From assembly GCA_038530555.1 (NCBI GenBank), contig JBCBCN010000005.1, positions 186,001 to 250,000 of the forward strand: DNA of 64,000 nt, given 5' to 3'. This stretch comes from HKCCE3408 sp038530555 (GTDB lineage Bacteria; Pseudomonadota; Alphaproteobacteria; Rhodobacterales; Rhodobacteraceae). Positions 37,222 to 46,038 of the stretch are shown in pieces (within the stretch, counting starts at the first letter, position 1; each line of letters begins with the position of its first letter). A model generated the notes under the pieces. It was given only the letters and a program-made list of their open reading frames with translations. It was not told where the DNA came from and made no database searches. The position numbers and the translations under genes are program-made.

Positions 37222-39021
37222 CTACCCATCCATCTTCAAAGCATTAATAAACGCCGACTGAGGAATCTCCACCTTCCCGAACTGCCGCATCTTCTTCTTC
37301 CCCGCCTTCTGCTTTTCCAGCAGCTTTTTCTTCCGCGTGACGTCTCCGCCATAGCACTTTGCCGTCACGTCCTTTCTCAAGGCCGCAATTGTCTCACGCG
37401 CGATCACCCTCCCGCCGATGGCTGCCTGGATCGGGATCTTGAACATGTGGCGGGGGATGAGGTCTTTGAGCTTCTCGCACATGGCGCGGCCGCGCATTTC
37501 GGCGCGGTCTCGGTGGACCATGATGGACAGCGCGTCGACCGGCTCTTCGTTGACCAGGACTTGCATCTTGACCAGCGTATCCTCGCGATAGCCGATCATC
37601 TGATAGTCAAAGCTCGCATAACCTTTGGTCACCGATTTCAGCCGGTCGTAGAAATCGAAAACCACTTCGTTGAGCGGCAGATCATAGACCACCATAGCCC
37701 GCGTTCCGGCATAGGTCAGGTCAAGCTGAATGCCGCGCCGGTCCTGGCAGAGCTTGAGGACATCGCCGAGAAATTCGTCGGGCACCAGGATCGTCGCTTT
37801 GATCCGCGGTTCTTCTATATGATCGACCACGGTTAGGTCGGGCATGTCGGCGGGGTTGTGCAGATCCCGGCGTTCGCCGTCCTTCATGTGGATGTGGTAG
37901 ATCACGCTGGGCGCGGTGGTGATGAGCTCGATATCGTATTCCCGTTCGAGCCGGTCGCGGATGACCTCGAGGTGCAACAGCCCCAGAAAGCCGCAGCGGA
38001 AGCCGAAGCCGAGGGCGGCGGAGGTCTCCATCTCGTGGGAGAAGCTCGCGTCATTGAGCGCCAGTTTGTCGATGGCGTCGCGCAGGTCTTCGAAATCGGC
38101 GGCATCGACCGGGAAGAGGCCGCAGAAGACCACGGGTTGGGAGGGTTTGAAGCCCGGCAGCGGGGTTTCGGCGCGCTTTTTCTCGTGCGTGATGGTGTCG
38201 CCCACGCGGGTGTCGCGGACCTGTTTGATGGAGGCGGTGAGAAAGCCGATCTCCCCGGGGCCGAGCGCGTCGATGTCCTGCATGGCGGGTTTGAAGACGC
38301 CGAGCCGGTCGATGCCGTAGCTGGCGCCCGTCGACATCATGCGGATGCGGTCGCCGCGGCGGATCTCTCCGTCGATGACGCGGATGAGGACGACGACGCC
38401 GAGATAGGGGTCGTAGTAGCTGTCGACGAGCATGGCCTTGAGGGCTGCGTCGCGGTCGCCCTGGGGCGCGGGGAGGCGCTGGACGATGGCCTCGAGCACG
38501 TCGGGGATGCCGAGGCCCGTTTTGGCTGAGATTTCGACGGCGTCATGGGCTTCGATCCCGATGACATCCTCGATCTGCTCGCGGACGCGGTCGGGTTCGG
38601 CGGCGGGCAGGTCGACCTTGTTCAGGACGGGGACGATTTCGTGATCTGCGTCGATCGCCTGATAGACATTGGCGAGCGTCTGCGCCTCGACCCCTTGGGA
38701 GGCGTCGACCACCAGGAGCGAGCCTTCGACCGCGCGCATCGAGCGGCTGACCTCATAGGCGAAGTCGACATGGCCGGGCGTGTCGATGAGGTTGAGGATA
38801 TAGGTCTGGCCGTCCTTGGCCGGGTAGTCGATGCGCACGGTGTTGGCCTTGATGGTGATGCCGCGTTCCCGCTCGATATCCATGCTGTCGAGGAGTTGTT
38901 CCTGCATGTCCCGCTCGGCCACGGTGCCGGTGAGCTGAATAAGCCGGTCCGCGAGCGTCGATTTGCCGTGGTCGATATGCGCCACGATCGAGAAGTTGCG
39001 GATGCGGGAGAGGTCGGTCAT
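37222..39021 (-). CDS. lepA: elongation factor 4 (LepA)
   Basis: A 599-aa translational GTPase that acts on stalled or back-translocating ribosomes. The P-loop AHIDHGKST is at residues 14-22, followed by RERGITIKANTV (switch I), DTPGHVDF and NKVDLP. The LepA-specific C-terminal domain includes YGGDVTRKKKLLEKQKAGKKKM. Length is standard (about 600). The gene starts with ATG and has about 330 bp of non-coding sequence upstream. Confidence 0.97.
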   Translation of the reverse strand: MTDLSRIRNFSIVAHIDHGKSTLADRLIQLTGTVAERDMQEQLLDSMDIERERGITIKANTVRIDYPAKDGQTYILNLIDTPGHVDFAYEVSRSMRAVEGSLLVVDASQGVEAQTLANVYQAIDADHEIVPVLNKVDLPAAEPDRVREQIEDVIGIEAHDAVEISAKTGLGIPDVLEAIVQRLPAPQGDRDAALKAMLVDSYYDPYLGVVVLIRVIDGEIRRGDRIRMMSTGASYGIDRLGVFKPAMQDIDALGPGEIGFLTASIKQVRDTRVGDTITHEKKRAETPLPGFKPSQPVVFCGLFPVDAADFEDLRDAIDKLALNDASFSHEMETSAALGFGFRCGFLGLLHLEVIRDRLEREYDIELITTAPSVIYHIHMKDGERRDLHNPADMPDLTVVDHIEEPRIKATILVPDEFLGDVLKLCQDRRGIQLDLTYAGTRAMVVYDLPLNEVVFDFYDRLKSVTKGYASFDYQMIGYREDTLVKMQVLVNEEPVDALSIMVHRDRAEMRGRAMCEKLKDLIPRHMFKIPIQAAIGGRVIARETIAALRKDVTAKCYGGDVTRKKKLLEKQKAGKKKMRQFGKVEIPQSAFINALKMDG

Positions 39022-39352
39022 TCGGGTGGCCTGTCTGAGGAGCGCTTGCAGGGGAGATATAGCAGGCGCGGGGTGCGGGAAAGGGGATGCGCGCGGGTGG
39101 CGCGAGCTGGCGCCTGGGCTGGCGGGGCGGCGAGAGCCTTTGGGATGGGCTTTCTTGCGCCTTTCGGCGAAGCTAGGACGTCAGGAGCGCGAAGATTCGG
39201 GCCAGCGCGGAGACGCAGAGCATCAGGAGAAAAAGGGCCGGGGCGGCCGCGCAGAAGAGGCGCTTGGACGCGGTCGGGGCGGGTAAGGGCTGTCACGCGG
39301 AAGGTTCCCGAGTCGTAAAGCCAGATTTGACTATTCTGGAGACAATAACGGG
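39022..39352. other. 331-bp region between lepA and the first unknown paralogue
   Basis: No complete gene. On the reverse strand a 20-odd residue hydrophobic open stretch (ALFLLMLCVSALARIFALL) ends at TAG near 39167 but has no start codon long enough to give a gene. It may be a remnant of a membrane or secreted protein. Promoters for both flanking genes are expected here. Confidence 0.5.
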
Positions 39353-40519
39353 TTGAGAGCGGAGCAAGCTAAGGTAGGCTGCGAGGGATATCTGCGCGAG
39401 GTTTTTAGCTTGCCAATTGAGGACGAAAAGGAGTTTCGCGCTTGGCTGGAAGAACAGAGTCGCGAGGTCTGTTGTGCAATCGCATTTCGGGCCGCAATAA
39501 GGGTGCTTCCGCTCGTTACGGGCCAGACAAATCTGAGCAAAACGCCAGAGCAAAACGTTTTGGCGGTGCTTCAGGCGCTGGTCGCTTCTGGGGTTGCCGC
39601 TCTGCAAACGAGCTATGACGCTGATCGGAGTTCTGCGTTTGGCCGGGCGCAAGGGATTAGTTCGAGTGTTCGGGTCAACACCAATGAAGCGCTTGAACAA
39701 GCTGCAGTAGAGGACCGCGATAGAGCGCTCTACGTAGCAGCCATTAATGCGGCAAACTCGGCCGGTGTATGCGCCTTCTCGACAGTGGCTGATGCAGTTC
39801 TAGACGAAGTGGATACGGCAGGCGCTAAAGGCCAGGCCGTCGCGGCCGCGATAAAAGCCGCGACCGAAATCTCATCCTGGAACAGCAACGGCGGCGAGAG
39901 GTTTTCGGACGCTGAGATCTCGGGCGGTGCCGCAGGCTTGATCGCTGCGGATAACCGTCAGTCGGAGTTAAGCCGTGAGCTCAAAGTTTGGGCAGAGGGG
40001 CGGTCAGATCTTCTGCGTTCAGGCGGGCCGTGGACGTTTTGGGCTGAGTGGTATGACCGCGCGATGGCCGGGCGTTTTGCAGAGCAATTGGAGCTTTATG
40101 AGCAGATTGCGCTGATCCCCGGTGAGATTTGGAGCCCCGGGCCCGAGGAGGTCGCGCTGATTAATCTCAAGAACGCGCTGGCGGTGATCGTTGACGAGCT
40201 GTGCGCGATGGAGCCAGACGCCGAGGCCGAATGCGCCCGGATTGCGGGTGACAACGCACCGATTGAACAGACGCTCACGCGCGAAGAATTGTTGTCGATC
40301 CCAGAGATTACCGCACCAGAGCTCGATACCGAAGCGCGCGGGATCGTGGAGAGCGATGTAGAGTGGATATTGGCGGATGAGGCGTGCATGCCGCGTTGGC
40401 GGCGTATCCGGCTGGCCAATTGGATGACGACGATTTGGACGCACTGGGATTTGGATGCACTGGGATTTGGATGCATTGGGATCTCGTCAAAAAGGGCTTC
40501 GAGGAGGCAGAAACGCTAG
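39353..40519 (+). CDS. unknown paralogue 1, C-terminus altered by a repeat-induced frameshift
   Basis: A 388-aa protein of a family without a function I know. The N-terminal region has FRAWLEEQSREVCCAIAFRA, followed by alanine-rich helices. The core GGPWTFWAEWYDRAMAG (about 224-240) precedes IALIPGEIWSPGPEEVALI. The gene 368 bp downstream encodes a divergent paralogue with the same motifs in order. The last 20 residues come from a 16-bp tandem array; with one copy instead of three the frame would continue to 40584 and end AAWRYLGQGGDGG, giving about 399 aa. Start is TTG 39353 with GGAG 11 nt upstream. Confidence 0.75.
   Translation: MRAEQAKVGCEGYLREVFSLPIEDEKEFRAWLEEQSREVCCAIAFRAAIRVLPLVTGQTNLSKTPEQNVLAVLQALVASGVAALQTSYDADRSSAFGRAQGISSSVRVNTNEALEQAAVEDRDRALYVAAINAANSAGVCAFSTVADAVLDEVDTAGAKGQAVAAAIKAATEISSWNSNGGERFSDAEISGGAAGLIAADNRQSELSRELKVWAEGRSDLLRSGGPWTFWAEWYDRAMAGRFAEQLELYEQIALIPGEIWSPGPEEVALINLKNALAVIVDELCAMEPDAEAECARIAGDNAPIEQTLTREELLSIPEITAPELDTEARGIVESDVEWILADEACMPRWRRIRLANWMTTIWTHWDLDALGFGCIGISSKRASRRQKR
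40432..40479 (+). repeat. 16-bp tandem repeat, three copies, inside paralogue 1
   Basis: GATTTGGACGCACTGG, GATTTGGATGCACTGG and GATTTGGATGCATTGG follow without gaps at 40432-40479. Sixteen is not a multiple of three, so each copy gained or lost shifts the frame. One copy (or four) leads into LVKKGFEEAETLAKIVG; three copies lead to a stop at 40517-40519. Confidence 0.92.
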
Positions 40520-40886
40520 CAAAAATAGTGGGTAAGATCCGCGCAGCTTGGCGGTATCTTGGGCAGGGCGGTGACGGAGGCTGATGTCTCCGTCCAGCAC
40601 GCCTTTAGCCTTTGAGCGCCTGCCAACATCAGTTCCGTTTGATCTCAAACTCGCGAGCCCTTTTTTTGCGTTGGAGGTCTAGGCGCGCATGGATACCTGA
40701 TGGAAGCGTCCGTTGCTGACGTCGGTTTTAGAGTATTTGGAGAAAAGTGAAGCTTGCCGCCCGGGTCTCTCTCATGGCGGAATTCGCGCCATCTCAGCCC
40801 AAGTTTTTCACCCGCTCCGCCATCTAATCGCCCATTTTAGCGAGGATTTTGCACGCGTTGTGTAATTTTACGTGGTGTGAATAACT
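40520..40886. other. 367-bp spacer between the paralogues
   Basis: Holds the out-of-frame C-terminal segment of paralogue 1 up to 40584, then non-coding sequence with a copy of the 22-bp motif at 40731-40752 (GAGTATTT, GGA, GAAAAGTGAAG). No gene, tRNA or clear terminator was found. Promoter elements for paralogue 2 are expected near its 3' end, where the sequence becomes AT-rich (40840-40885). Confidence 0.55.
40731..40752 (+). repeat. dispersed 22-bp motif, copy 2
   Basis: GAGTATTTGGAGAAAA then GTGAAG, followed by a GC-rich CTTGCCGCCCGGG. Same orientation as the copy at 13298-13319. Confidence 0.7.
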
Positions 40887-42059
40887 ATGGCTTTGGATCG
40901 CTATTCGGCGGAGGGCGCGGTGGGGCTGCGCACGGAACAGGAACTGCATGATTGGATGGAGCAGGCGCCCGCGCAGGTGTCGACGGCGATTGCCCATCGC
41001 GCGGTCATGCGAATTTTGCCCTTTGCGTTTATCGTCGATGAGCCCTCGGACGCGCTGGACCGGCAATTGCTGGGCACGCTTCGCGCGACCATGACGGCGG
41101 GTCTGGCGGCGCGGATGCCGTCGGCTGTGCCCGAGGAAGTCGCGCGCAAGGCTGCGGTGATGGCCGGTGAGATGGCCGAATTGGAGATCCCGCGCACGGG
41201 CCCGGTCGATCTGGACGCGGTCGATGATACCGCCCGCGCAGGCGCGGCCTATGCCGCCGAGGCCGCGGCGCAATCCATTTTGCGTGGGCCCAAGGCTGCG
41301 CGCGCCGCGGTGACCTTTGCCGCGCAGACCGCAAGTGCCGCCGCCGCGGGCTATGATCCCGCCTATTTCGCGGTCCTCGAAGGGGCCTATGCCGATGCCG
41401 CCCTGCCCGCCGACAAGCTGGCCGTGGCGCCGATCAAGCGGCCAAAGATGCTGGCCGATATGGTTGATCTCTATCGCACGGGCCGCGTCAGTGTCTTTCC
41501 CGGCGGTGTCTGGCGCTTTTGGGCGGCCTGGTTTGACGGTGCCGTCACTGGGGAGCCGATGTCGTGGTATCTGCAGCGCCTTGTGGTCAATGTGCCGGAG
41601 AAATACTGGCGCAACTCCCCCGAAAGCGTGGCGCGTCAAATCGACGAGGCGCGCGCCCGGATCGAAGTGATCTCAACGGTGCGCTGTCTCGAGGCGGTCC
41701 TGGCGGGCGAGCGTTTGAGCGAGGTCGAAGACGACGAAGAACCCGATGACCGTGAGAACGTGGCGGCGAGCTTTGCGGCGGTGAAGCTTTTGAAAGACCC
41801 GCTCGACACGATCGTCAAACAGACCCAGTCGGCCCAGCCGCAGCCGTTTCTGGTGGGCAAAGCGGTGAAAAAGCTGAGCTCGGTGGAGATCGGCGTGGCC
41901 CATTGGATGGGCAAGTCGATGGACCCCAAAGCCAAGGAATACGCCCAGGCAATCGGCAAGGCGGGGGGGCTGGCGACGGCCCATTGGCTCAACGATCAGG
42001 CCGAGCATCTGCGCGCGGTCATCGTGGCCTCTAAGCATTGGATGCGCACGCTGGGGTAA
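40887..42059 (+). CDS. unknown paralogue 2 of the 39-42 kb pair
   Basis: A 390-aa protein that aligns with the upstream paralogue: DWMEQAPAQVSTAIAHRAVMRILPF at the N-terminus matches WLEEQSREV...FRAAIRVLPL, and GGVWRFWAAWFDGAVTG matches GGPWTFWAEWYDRAMAG. The last residues HWMRTLG resemble the restored end (AAWRYLG) of paralogue 1. Alanine-rich helices dominate, with no signal peptide or membrane helix. Function is unknown. It differs from paralogue 1 in GC content, being typical of the host genome. Confidence 0.8.
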   Translation: MALDRYSAEGAVGLRTEQELHDWMEQAPAQVSTAIAHRAVMRILPFAFIVDEPSDALDRQLLGTLRATMTAGLAARMPSAVPEEVARKAAVMAGEMAELEIPRTGPVDLDAVDDTARAGAAYAAEAAAQSILRGPKAARAAVTFAAQTASAAAAGYDPAYFAVLEGAYADAALPADKLAVAPIKRPKMLADMVDLYRTGRVSVFPGGVWRFWAAWFDGAVTGEPMSWYLQRLVVNVPEKYWRNSPESVARQIDEARARIEVISTVRCLEAVLAGERLSEVEDDEEPDDRENVAASFAAVKLLKDPLDTIVKQTQSAQPQPFLVGKAVKKLSSVEIGVAHWMGKSMDPKAKEYAQAIGKAGGLATAHWLNDQAEHLRAVIVASKHWMRTLG

Positions 42060-42157
42060 CCCATCTGTCTCCGTCAATTGCCTGAAGACCCGCCGCCCCT
42101 TTTGAGGGCGTGCATTTCGGCCTATGGTCCGGCCGGCGGTGATTTTTGGGGACATGA

Positions 42158-42493
42158 ATGACGGCTTGGCTGAGACGGAGGGGGCGGGTGCCCTGGTTGG
42201 GGCTCTTTGGCATTGGCCTGATGCTCAGCGTCTTGCCGTCCGATGCCCGCGCCAATGCGGTGGCCGATGCCTGCCGCCAAGCCGGACGCGACGCCGCAAC
42301 GCCCGAGCTTTGCGCCTGTATCGGGGCTGCCGCCGAGTTGAGCCTATCGGCGCTGGACCAGGAGCGCGCCGCAGGATTTTTCAGCGATCCGCACTCGGCC
42401 CAGGAGACGCGGCAATCCAACCGCCGCCGCGATGAGGTGTTCTGGGAACGCTACCGCGATTTCATCCAGACGGCTGAGGACATCTGCGGCTAG
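42158..42493 (+). CDS. small secreted protein of unknown function
   Basis: A 111-aa protein with a signal peptide (basic start, then GLFGIGLMLSVLPSDARA, cleavage likely after ARA at about residue 32). The mature part has four Cys (DACRQAG, LCACIG, EDICG) and a FFSDPHSAQETRQSNRRRDEVFWERY segment seen in small roseobacter periplasmic proteins of unknown function. It lies between paralogue 2 and cobB on the same strand. Confidence 0.7.
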   Translation: MTAWLRRRGRVPWLGLFGIGLMLSVLPSDARANAVADACRQAGRDAATPELCACIGAAAELSLSALDQERAAGFFSDPHSAQETRQSNRRRDEVFWERYRDFIQTAEDICG

Positions 42494-42574
42494 CAGCTCT
42501 GGCCTTTTGCGCCCGGCGCGGTAGGGTCTGGCAGGGGCAAGGCTAAAAAGGCAAAAGGCGGGGGCGCGAGGCGG

Positions 42575-43267
42575 GTGGTGCAACGGATCGTCATTCTCAC
42601 CGGGGCAGGGATTTCTGCTGAAAGTGGGCTGGGAACTTTTCGTGATGCGGGTGGGCTTTGGGCGCAATACGACCTCGCCGAGGTGGCCACGCCCGAGGGC
42701 TTTGCCCGGGATCCGGGCCTGGTCCACAACTTCTACAATGCGCGGCGCGAGAATGCCGCCGGGGCCAGCCCGAACGCCGCCCATACGGCCCTGGCTGACT
42801 TGGCGGGCCGGTCCGATGGCGCAGTGACGCTGGTAACGCAGAACATCGACGACCTGCACGAGCGAGGCGGCTCGAAAGATGTGATCCACATGCATGGGGA
42901 GTTGATGCGCGCGCTCTGCCAGTTCTGTGGCGCGCGTTGGGACGCGCCCGAGCGGATGGAGCCCAGCGATCTCTGCCCGACCTGTAGCCGCCCGGGCACG
43001 CGGCCCGATGTCGTTTGGTTCGGGGAGATCCCCTATCACATGGAGCGGATCGCCGAGGCGATTGCCAAGGCCGATCTGTTCGTCTCGATCGGCACCTCCG
43101 GAGAGGTCTATCCCGCCGCCGGTTTTGTCGAGGAGGCGCGGGCCTTTGGGGCGCGGACGCTTGAAATCAATCTGGAGCCGAGCCGCATCCCGGGCCTCTT
43201 TGACCGGGTGATTGCGGGGCCCGCGACGCGGACGGTGCCCGCTTGGGTGGCGGAGCTGTCGCGGTAG
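42575..43267 (+). CDS. cobB: sirtuin-type NAD-dependent deacylase
   Basis: A 230-aa sirtuin that removes acyl groups from lysine using NAD. GAGISAESGLGTFRD starts at about residue 10, TQNIDDLHERGG and the catalytic histidine in HMHGEL follow, and two CxxC pairs (CQFCG, CPTC) bind zinc. Tyr and Arg in HNFYNARRE match the class III signature linked to desuccinylase and demalonylase activity. Tandem GTG codons at 42575 and 42578 are candidate starts. Confidence 0.92.
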   Translation: MVQRIVILTGAGISAESGLGTFRDAGGLWAQYDLAEVATPEGFARDPGLVHNFYNARRENAAGASPNAAHTALADLAGRSDGAVTLVTQNIDDLHERGGSKDVIHMHGELMRALCQFCGARWDAPERMEPSDLCPTCSRPGTRPDVVWFGEIPYHMERIAEAIAKADLFVSIGTSGEVYPAAGFVEEARAFGARTLEINLEPSRIPGLFDRVIAGPATRTVPAWVAELSR

Positions 43268-43326
43268 GAGTGTCGGCCACGTAAAAGCCCGGCCATGGGA
43301 TGGGTCACTGCGGAGCTGTGCTAGCC

Positions 43327-43881
43327 CTAGCTGTCGTGGTTGTGGTCGTGGCTGTGGTCGTGGCTGTCGTCCATTTCCATGTCGGCATCCATTTCCATAT
43401 CGCCGTGGCCGCTGTGATCGCCGTGCCCGCCATGGCCCATGCCGGCGCCCCGCTCTAGATCGACGGGGATCATCACGGTGATCGGCTCAGCCATTTCGAA
43501 GGTGAGCGTCACCTCGACCTCATCGCCCTGCATCAAGGATTGGTTGAGGCCCAGGAACATGACGTGGTTGCCGCCACGCTCGAGCATCAGCGTGTCGCCG
43601 GCGGGCAGCTCGAAGCCCTCTTCGACATGGATCATCTGCATCAGCCCGTCTTCGTTTTCCTCATGGGTGTGCAGTTCGACGCGCTCGGCGATGTCAGAGC
43701 TGGCCGAGACCAGGCGGTCATCGCTGTCGCCCATATTGTGCAGCATGAAAAAGGCCGCGCCGGTTGGAGCGTCGGGGCCCGACGCGCGGGCGAAGGCGTC
43801 TTCGACCATCATTTGCGCCGAAGCGGCCACGGGGAAAAGGGCAGCCAAAGCGGCCGCGGTCAGCAGTTTCTTGGGATACAT
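43327..43881 (-). CDS. periplasmic copper chaperone PCu(A)C with a His-rich tail
   Basis: A 184-aa protein with a signal peptide (LLTAAALAALFPVAASAQ). The PCu(A)C core has FFMLHNMG, ELHTHEE, MQMI and GGNHVMFLGL, which together supply the Met/His copper site. The last 40 residues are a His/Asp/Met-rich tail (GHGGHGDHSGHGD and HDHSHDHNHD) not part of the core. PCu(A)C delivers copper to the CuA centre of cytochrome oxidase. A second small exported protein is 33 bp upstream on the same strand, forming a probable two-gene unit. Confidence 0.9.
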   Translation of the reverse strand: MYPKKLLTAAALAALFPVAASAQMMVEDAFARASGPDAPTGAAFFMLHNMGDSDDRLVSASSDIAERVELHTHEENEDGLMQMIHVEEGFELPAGDTLMLERGGNHVMFLGLNQSLMQGDEVEVTLTFEMAEPITVMIPVDLERGAGMGHGGHGDHSGHGDMEMDADMEMDDSHDHSHDHNHDS

Positions 43882-43914
43882 AATATCGCCTCTGAATTGA
43901 GAGTTGGGTTGGCT

Positions 43915-44286
43915 TTACGAAATCCGGTTAAGTGCCGGAAATGGCTGTGCCGGCGGCCCCCGCGCCGCTGCCGCCTCAACCGCTTGGCGAGGCTGCAGAT
44001 GTTGCCAGCCATGGGAACTCATGACCCGTGATGCGGGCGTTGCTGTGGTCAGCTTTGTGGGCTCTGGCAGGGCCAGGGCCCCCATCGCGCAATCCGGACA
44101 GATCGGATCGGCTTCCATTGGGCGACCATCCGGGCCAAGCTTGACCTCGACGATATGGGCGCCCTGACAGAAGGAAACGGTGCCGAAAAGGCTCATCTCG
44201 GCCCGCGCCACGGCCATCGCAGCGCTGGTTAGCGCCAGGACCATAGCCAGGCCGAAGGCAGATAGGATGTGCACAACGCGTCGCAT
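43915..44286 (-). CDS. small exported protein, DUF2946-like, upstream of the copper chaperone
   Basis: A 123-aa protein with an N-terminal hydrophobic signal or anchor (HILSAFGLAMVLALTSAAMA) and a CxxC in PICPDCAMGALALP plus an isolated Cys in SFCQGAH. That pattern resembles DUF2946-type proteins found beside copper genes. ATG 44286 is preferred; the frame is open to 44331. It lies 33 bp before the PCu(A)C start on the same strand, pointing to a joint role in copper handling, which is inferred. Confidence 0.65.
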   Translation of the reverse strand: MRRVVHILSAFGLAMVLALTSAAMAVARAEMSLFGTVSFCQGAHIVEVKLGPDGRPMEADPICPDCAMGALALPEPTKLTTATPASRVMSSHGWQHLQPRQAVEAAAARGPPAQPFPALNRIS

Positions 44287-44338
44287 CACAAACCACAGAT
44301 AGGTGCGATTAAGCCATTGTCCTAGCGACAAAATGACA

Positions 44339-44370
44339 AATGCCCCGGGCCAGCAGGCGGACGGGGCATT
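44339..44370 (-). terminator. terminator of rpmB
   Basis: On the reverse strand AATGCCCCG (44370-44362) and CGGGGCATT (44347-44339) form a perfect 9-bp stem with a 14-nt loop, followed by TGTCATTTTG. It is about 50 bp past the rpmB stop and before the DUF2946-like gene. Confidence 0.75.
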
Positions 44371-44419
44371 CCATTGTAAAACGTGCGCTTTTCCGCCGAT
44401 GGTGCGGCGCGTTGCGGCC

Positions 44420-44710
44420 TTAAGCGGTGGTCGCGTGCGCTTTTTCGACGTCGCGCTTAATCTTCAGTGCCTTGCTCGAGAGCTCGGCATCTTTGGCCTT
44501 GAGCAGGAAGGCATCGAGCCCGCCGCGATGATCAACCGTGCGCAGCGCGGCATTCGAAATCCGCAGACGGAAGCGGCGGTCCAGCAGATCCGAGCCCAGC
44601 GTCACCTCGGTCAGGTTCGGCAGGAAACGGCGCTTGGTTTTGTTGTTCGCGTGGCTGACATTGTTGCCAACCATCGGACCTTTTCCGGTCAATTCGCAGA
44701 CGCGCGACAT
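44420..44710 (-). CDS. rpmB: 50S ribosomal protein L28
   Basis: A 96-aa basic protein starting MSRVCELTGKGPMVGNNVSH, followed by NNKTKRRFLPNL and a Lys-rich C-terminus, as in alphaproteobacterial L28. ATG 44710 is chosen from the family start; the open frame continues upstream to 44908 without homology. It has its own terminator downstream. Confidence 0.97.
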   Translation of the reverse strand: MSRVCELTGKGPMVGNNVSHANNKTKRRFLPNLTEVTLGSDLLDRRFRLRISNAALRTVDHRGGLDAFLLKAKDAELSSKALKIKRDVEKAHATTA

Positions 44711-44899
44711 GAGCAGTACCTCGGATCGAAAACGAAAAAGGCGCCGAATGGGTGTTCGACCGCCTTGGTTGCCGCGCGTGGTATGAAACGGTGTCGGCGG
44801 TGTCAAGCCTGTGCGCCGCGCTTTGCGGTGGTTGTTGGGGCATGCCGCGGAGCTCACCCGGCGGGTGACAGGCGCGACGGCGCGCTTTAAGGTCAGGCC

Positions 44900-45604
44900 A
44901 TGGGGCAAGAAACCGAGCTATATGCGCCGATCAAGGCGTATCTCGAGGCACAGGGCTATACCGTCAAGGCAGAGATTGCCGGGGCGGATGTGGTGGCCTG
45001 CCGCGGCGAAGAGCCCCCGGTGATCGTGGAGCTGAAGGAGGGATTTTCCCTGGCCTTGTTTCACCAGGGCCTGGCGCGGCTGTCGATCAGCGACGCGGTC
45101 TATCTGGCGGTGCGGCGCGGCCCGGGGCTGGCCTTTCAGCGCGCGCTCAAGCGCAATGTGAGCCTGGCGCGACGGTTGGGCCTCGGTGTGCTTACGGTGC
45201 ATCCGGCCAGCGGTGCGGTTCTGGCCCATTGCGATCCCGGGCCTTACGCGCCGCGCAAATCCAAACCGCGCCAGGCCCGGCTGCTCAAAGAGTTTGCCCG
45301 CCGCCAGGGCGATCCGAATGCGGGCGGGACGCGCGGGAAGCTGATGACCGCCTACCGCCAGGATGCCTTGGCCTGTGCCGGGCACCTGGCCCAGAACGGC
45401 CCGACCCGCGGCGCGGAAGTCAAAGCCGCCACGGGTGTCGACCGCGCCACGACGATTATGCGCGACGATCACTACGGCTGGTTCGAGCGGGTGGCGCTGG
45501 GCACCTATGCGCTGAGCCCAGCGGGGGAGGCGGGGCTCAAGGATTGGGGGGCTTCGGTTGATGCTGGGCCAAGCCGGAAGTTAAGCAGCCATGCCGCTGA
45601 GTGA
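44900..45604 (+). CDS. DUF2161 protein (PD-(D/E)XK-like fold)
   Basis: A 234-aa protein with an N-terminal nuclease-like pattern: ETELYAPIKAYLEAQGY, GADVVACRG (acidic residue) and PVIVELKEGFSLALFHQGLAR (ExK). This is the layout of the DUF2161 family, sometimes called a phosphodiesterase. The C-terminal part (AACAGHLAQNGPTRGAEVK type) looks like a winged-helix domain. It overlaps yjbQ by 14 bp, so the two are likely co-translated. Confidence 0.82.
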   Translation: MGQETELYAPIKAYLEAQGYTVKAEIAGADVVACRGEEPPVIVELKEGFSLALFHQGLARLSISDAVYLAVRRGPGLAFQRALKRNVSLARRLGLGVLTVHPASGAVLAHCDPGPYAPRKSKPRQARLLKEFARRQGDPNAGGTRGKLMTAYRQDALACAGHLAQNGPTRGAEVKAATGVDRATTIMRDDHYGWFERVALGTYALSPAGEAGLKDWGASVDAGPSRKLSSHAAE

Positions 45605-46022
45605 GATCAGCGTGCACACGCCCGGCCCGGGCCTGAGCGATGTCACCGCCGACGTCGCGGGTTGGCTGCGGCAGATCCGTGCGGGCGATGGTCTTTTGAC
45701 TCTTTTCATCCGCCACACGTCCGCAAGCCTGCTCATCCAGGAGAACGCAGACCCGGACGTGCAGCGCGATCTCATGGACTGGCTGAACCGCTTCGTGCCC
45801 CAGGCCGACCGGCCCGAGATGGCCTGGATCCGTCACGGAGCGGAGGGGCCCGACGACATGCCCGCCCATATCAAGGCCGCGCATCTGCCGGTCTCGCTCA
45901 GCATTCCGGTGGCCTCTGGGTGCATGGTCCTAGGCACCTGGCAGGGGATCTATTTGCTCGAGCACCGCGCCGCCCCCCATACCCGCCGCATTGCGATGAG
46001 TTTTATCGCCGACAGCGGGTAG
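45591..46022 (+). CDS. yjbQ: YjbQ family protein (UPF0047)
   Basis: A 143-aa protein with LFIRHTSASLLIQENADPDVQRDL, HIKAAHLPVSLSIPV and GTWQGIYLLEHR, the UPF0047 signature. Family members have a weak thiamine-phosphate synthase activity, so the annotation as secondary thiamine-phosphate synthase is used, but the physiological role is uncertain. The start overlaps the DUF2161 gene by 14 bp, and its end lies 16 bp from the convergent dodecin gene. Confidence 0.9.
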   Translation: MPLSEISVHTPGPGLSDVTADVAGWLRQIRAGDGLLTLFIRHTSASLLIQENADPDVQRDLMDWLNRFVPQADRPEMAWIRHGAEGPDDMPAHIKAAHLPVSLSIPVASGCMVLGTWQGIYLLEHRAAPHTRRIAMSFIADSG

Positions 46023-46038
46023 AGGAGCGGGCTATTCC

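Noticed and set aside
39018..39296. 92-codon reverse-strand frame upstream of lepA
   Set aside because: It ends at the lepA start, has no binding site and an Arg/Pro-rich composition typical of noncoding GC-rich DNA.
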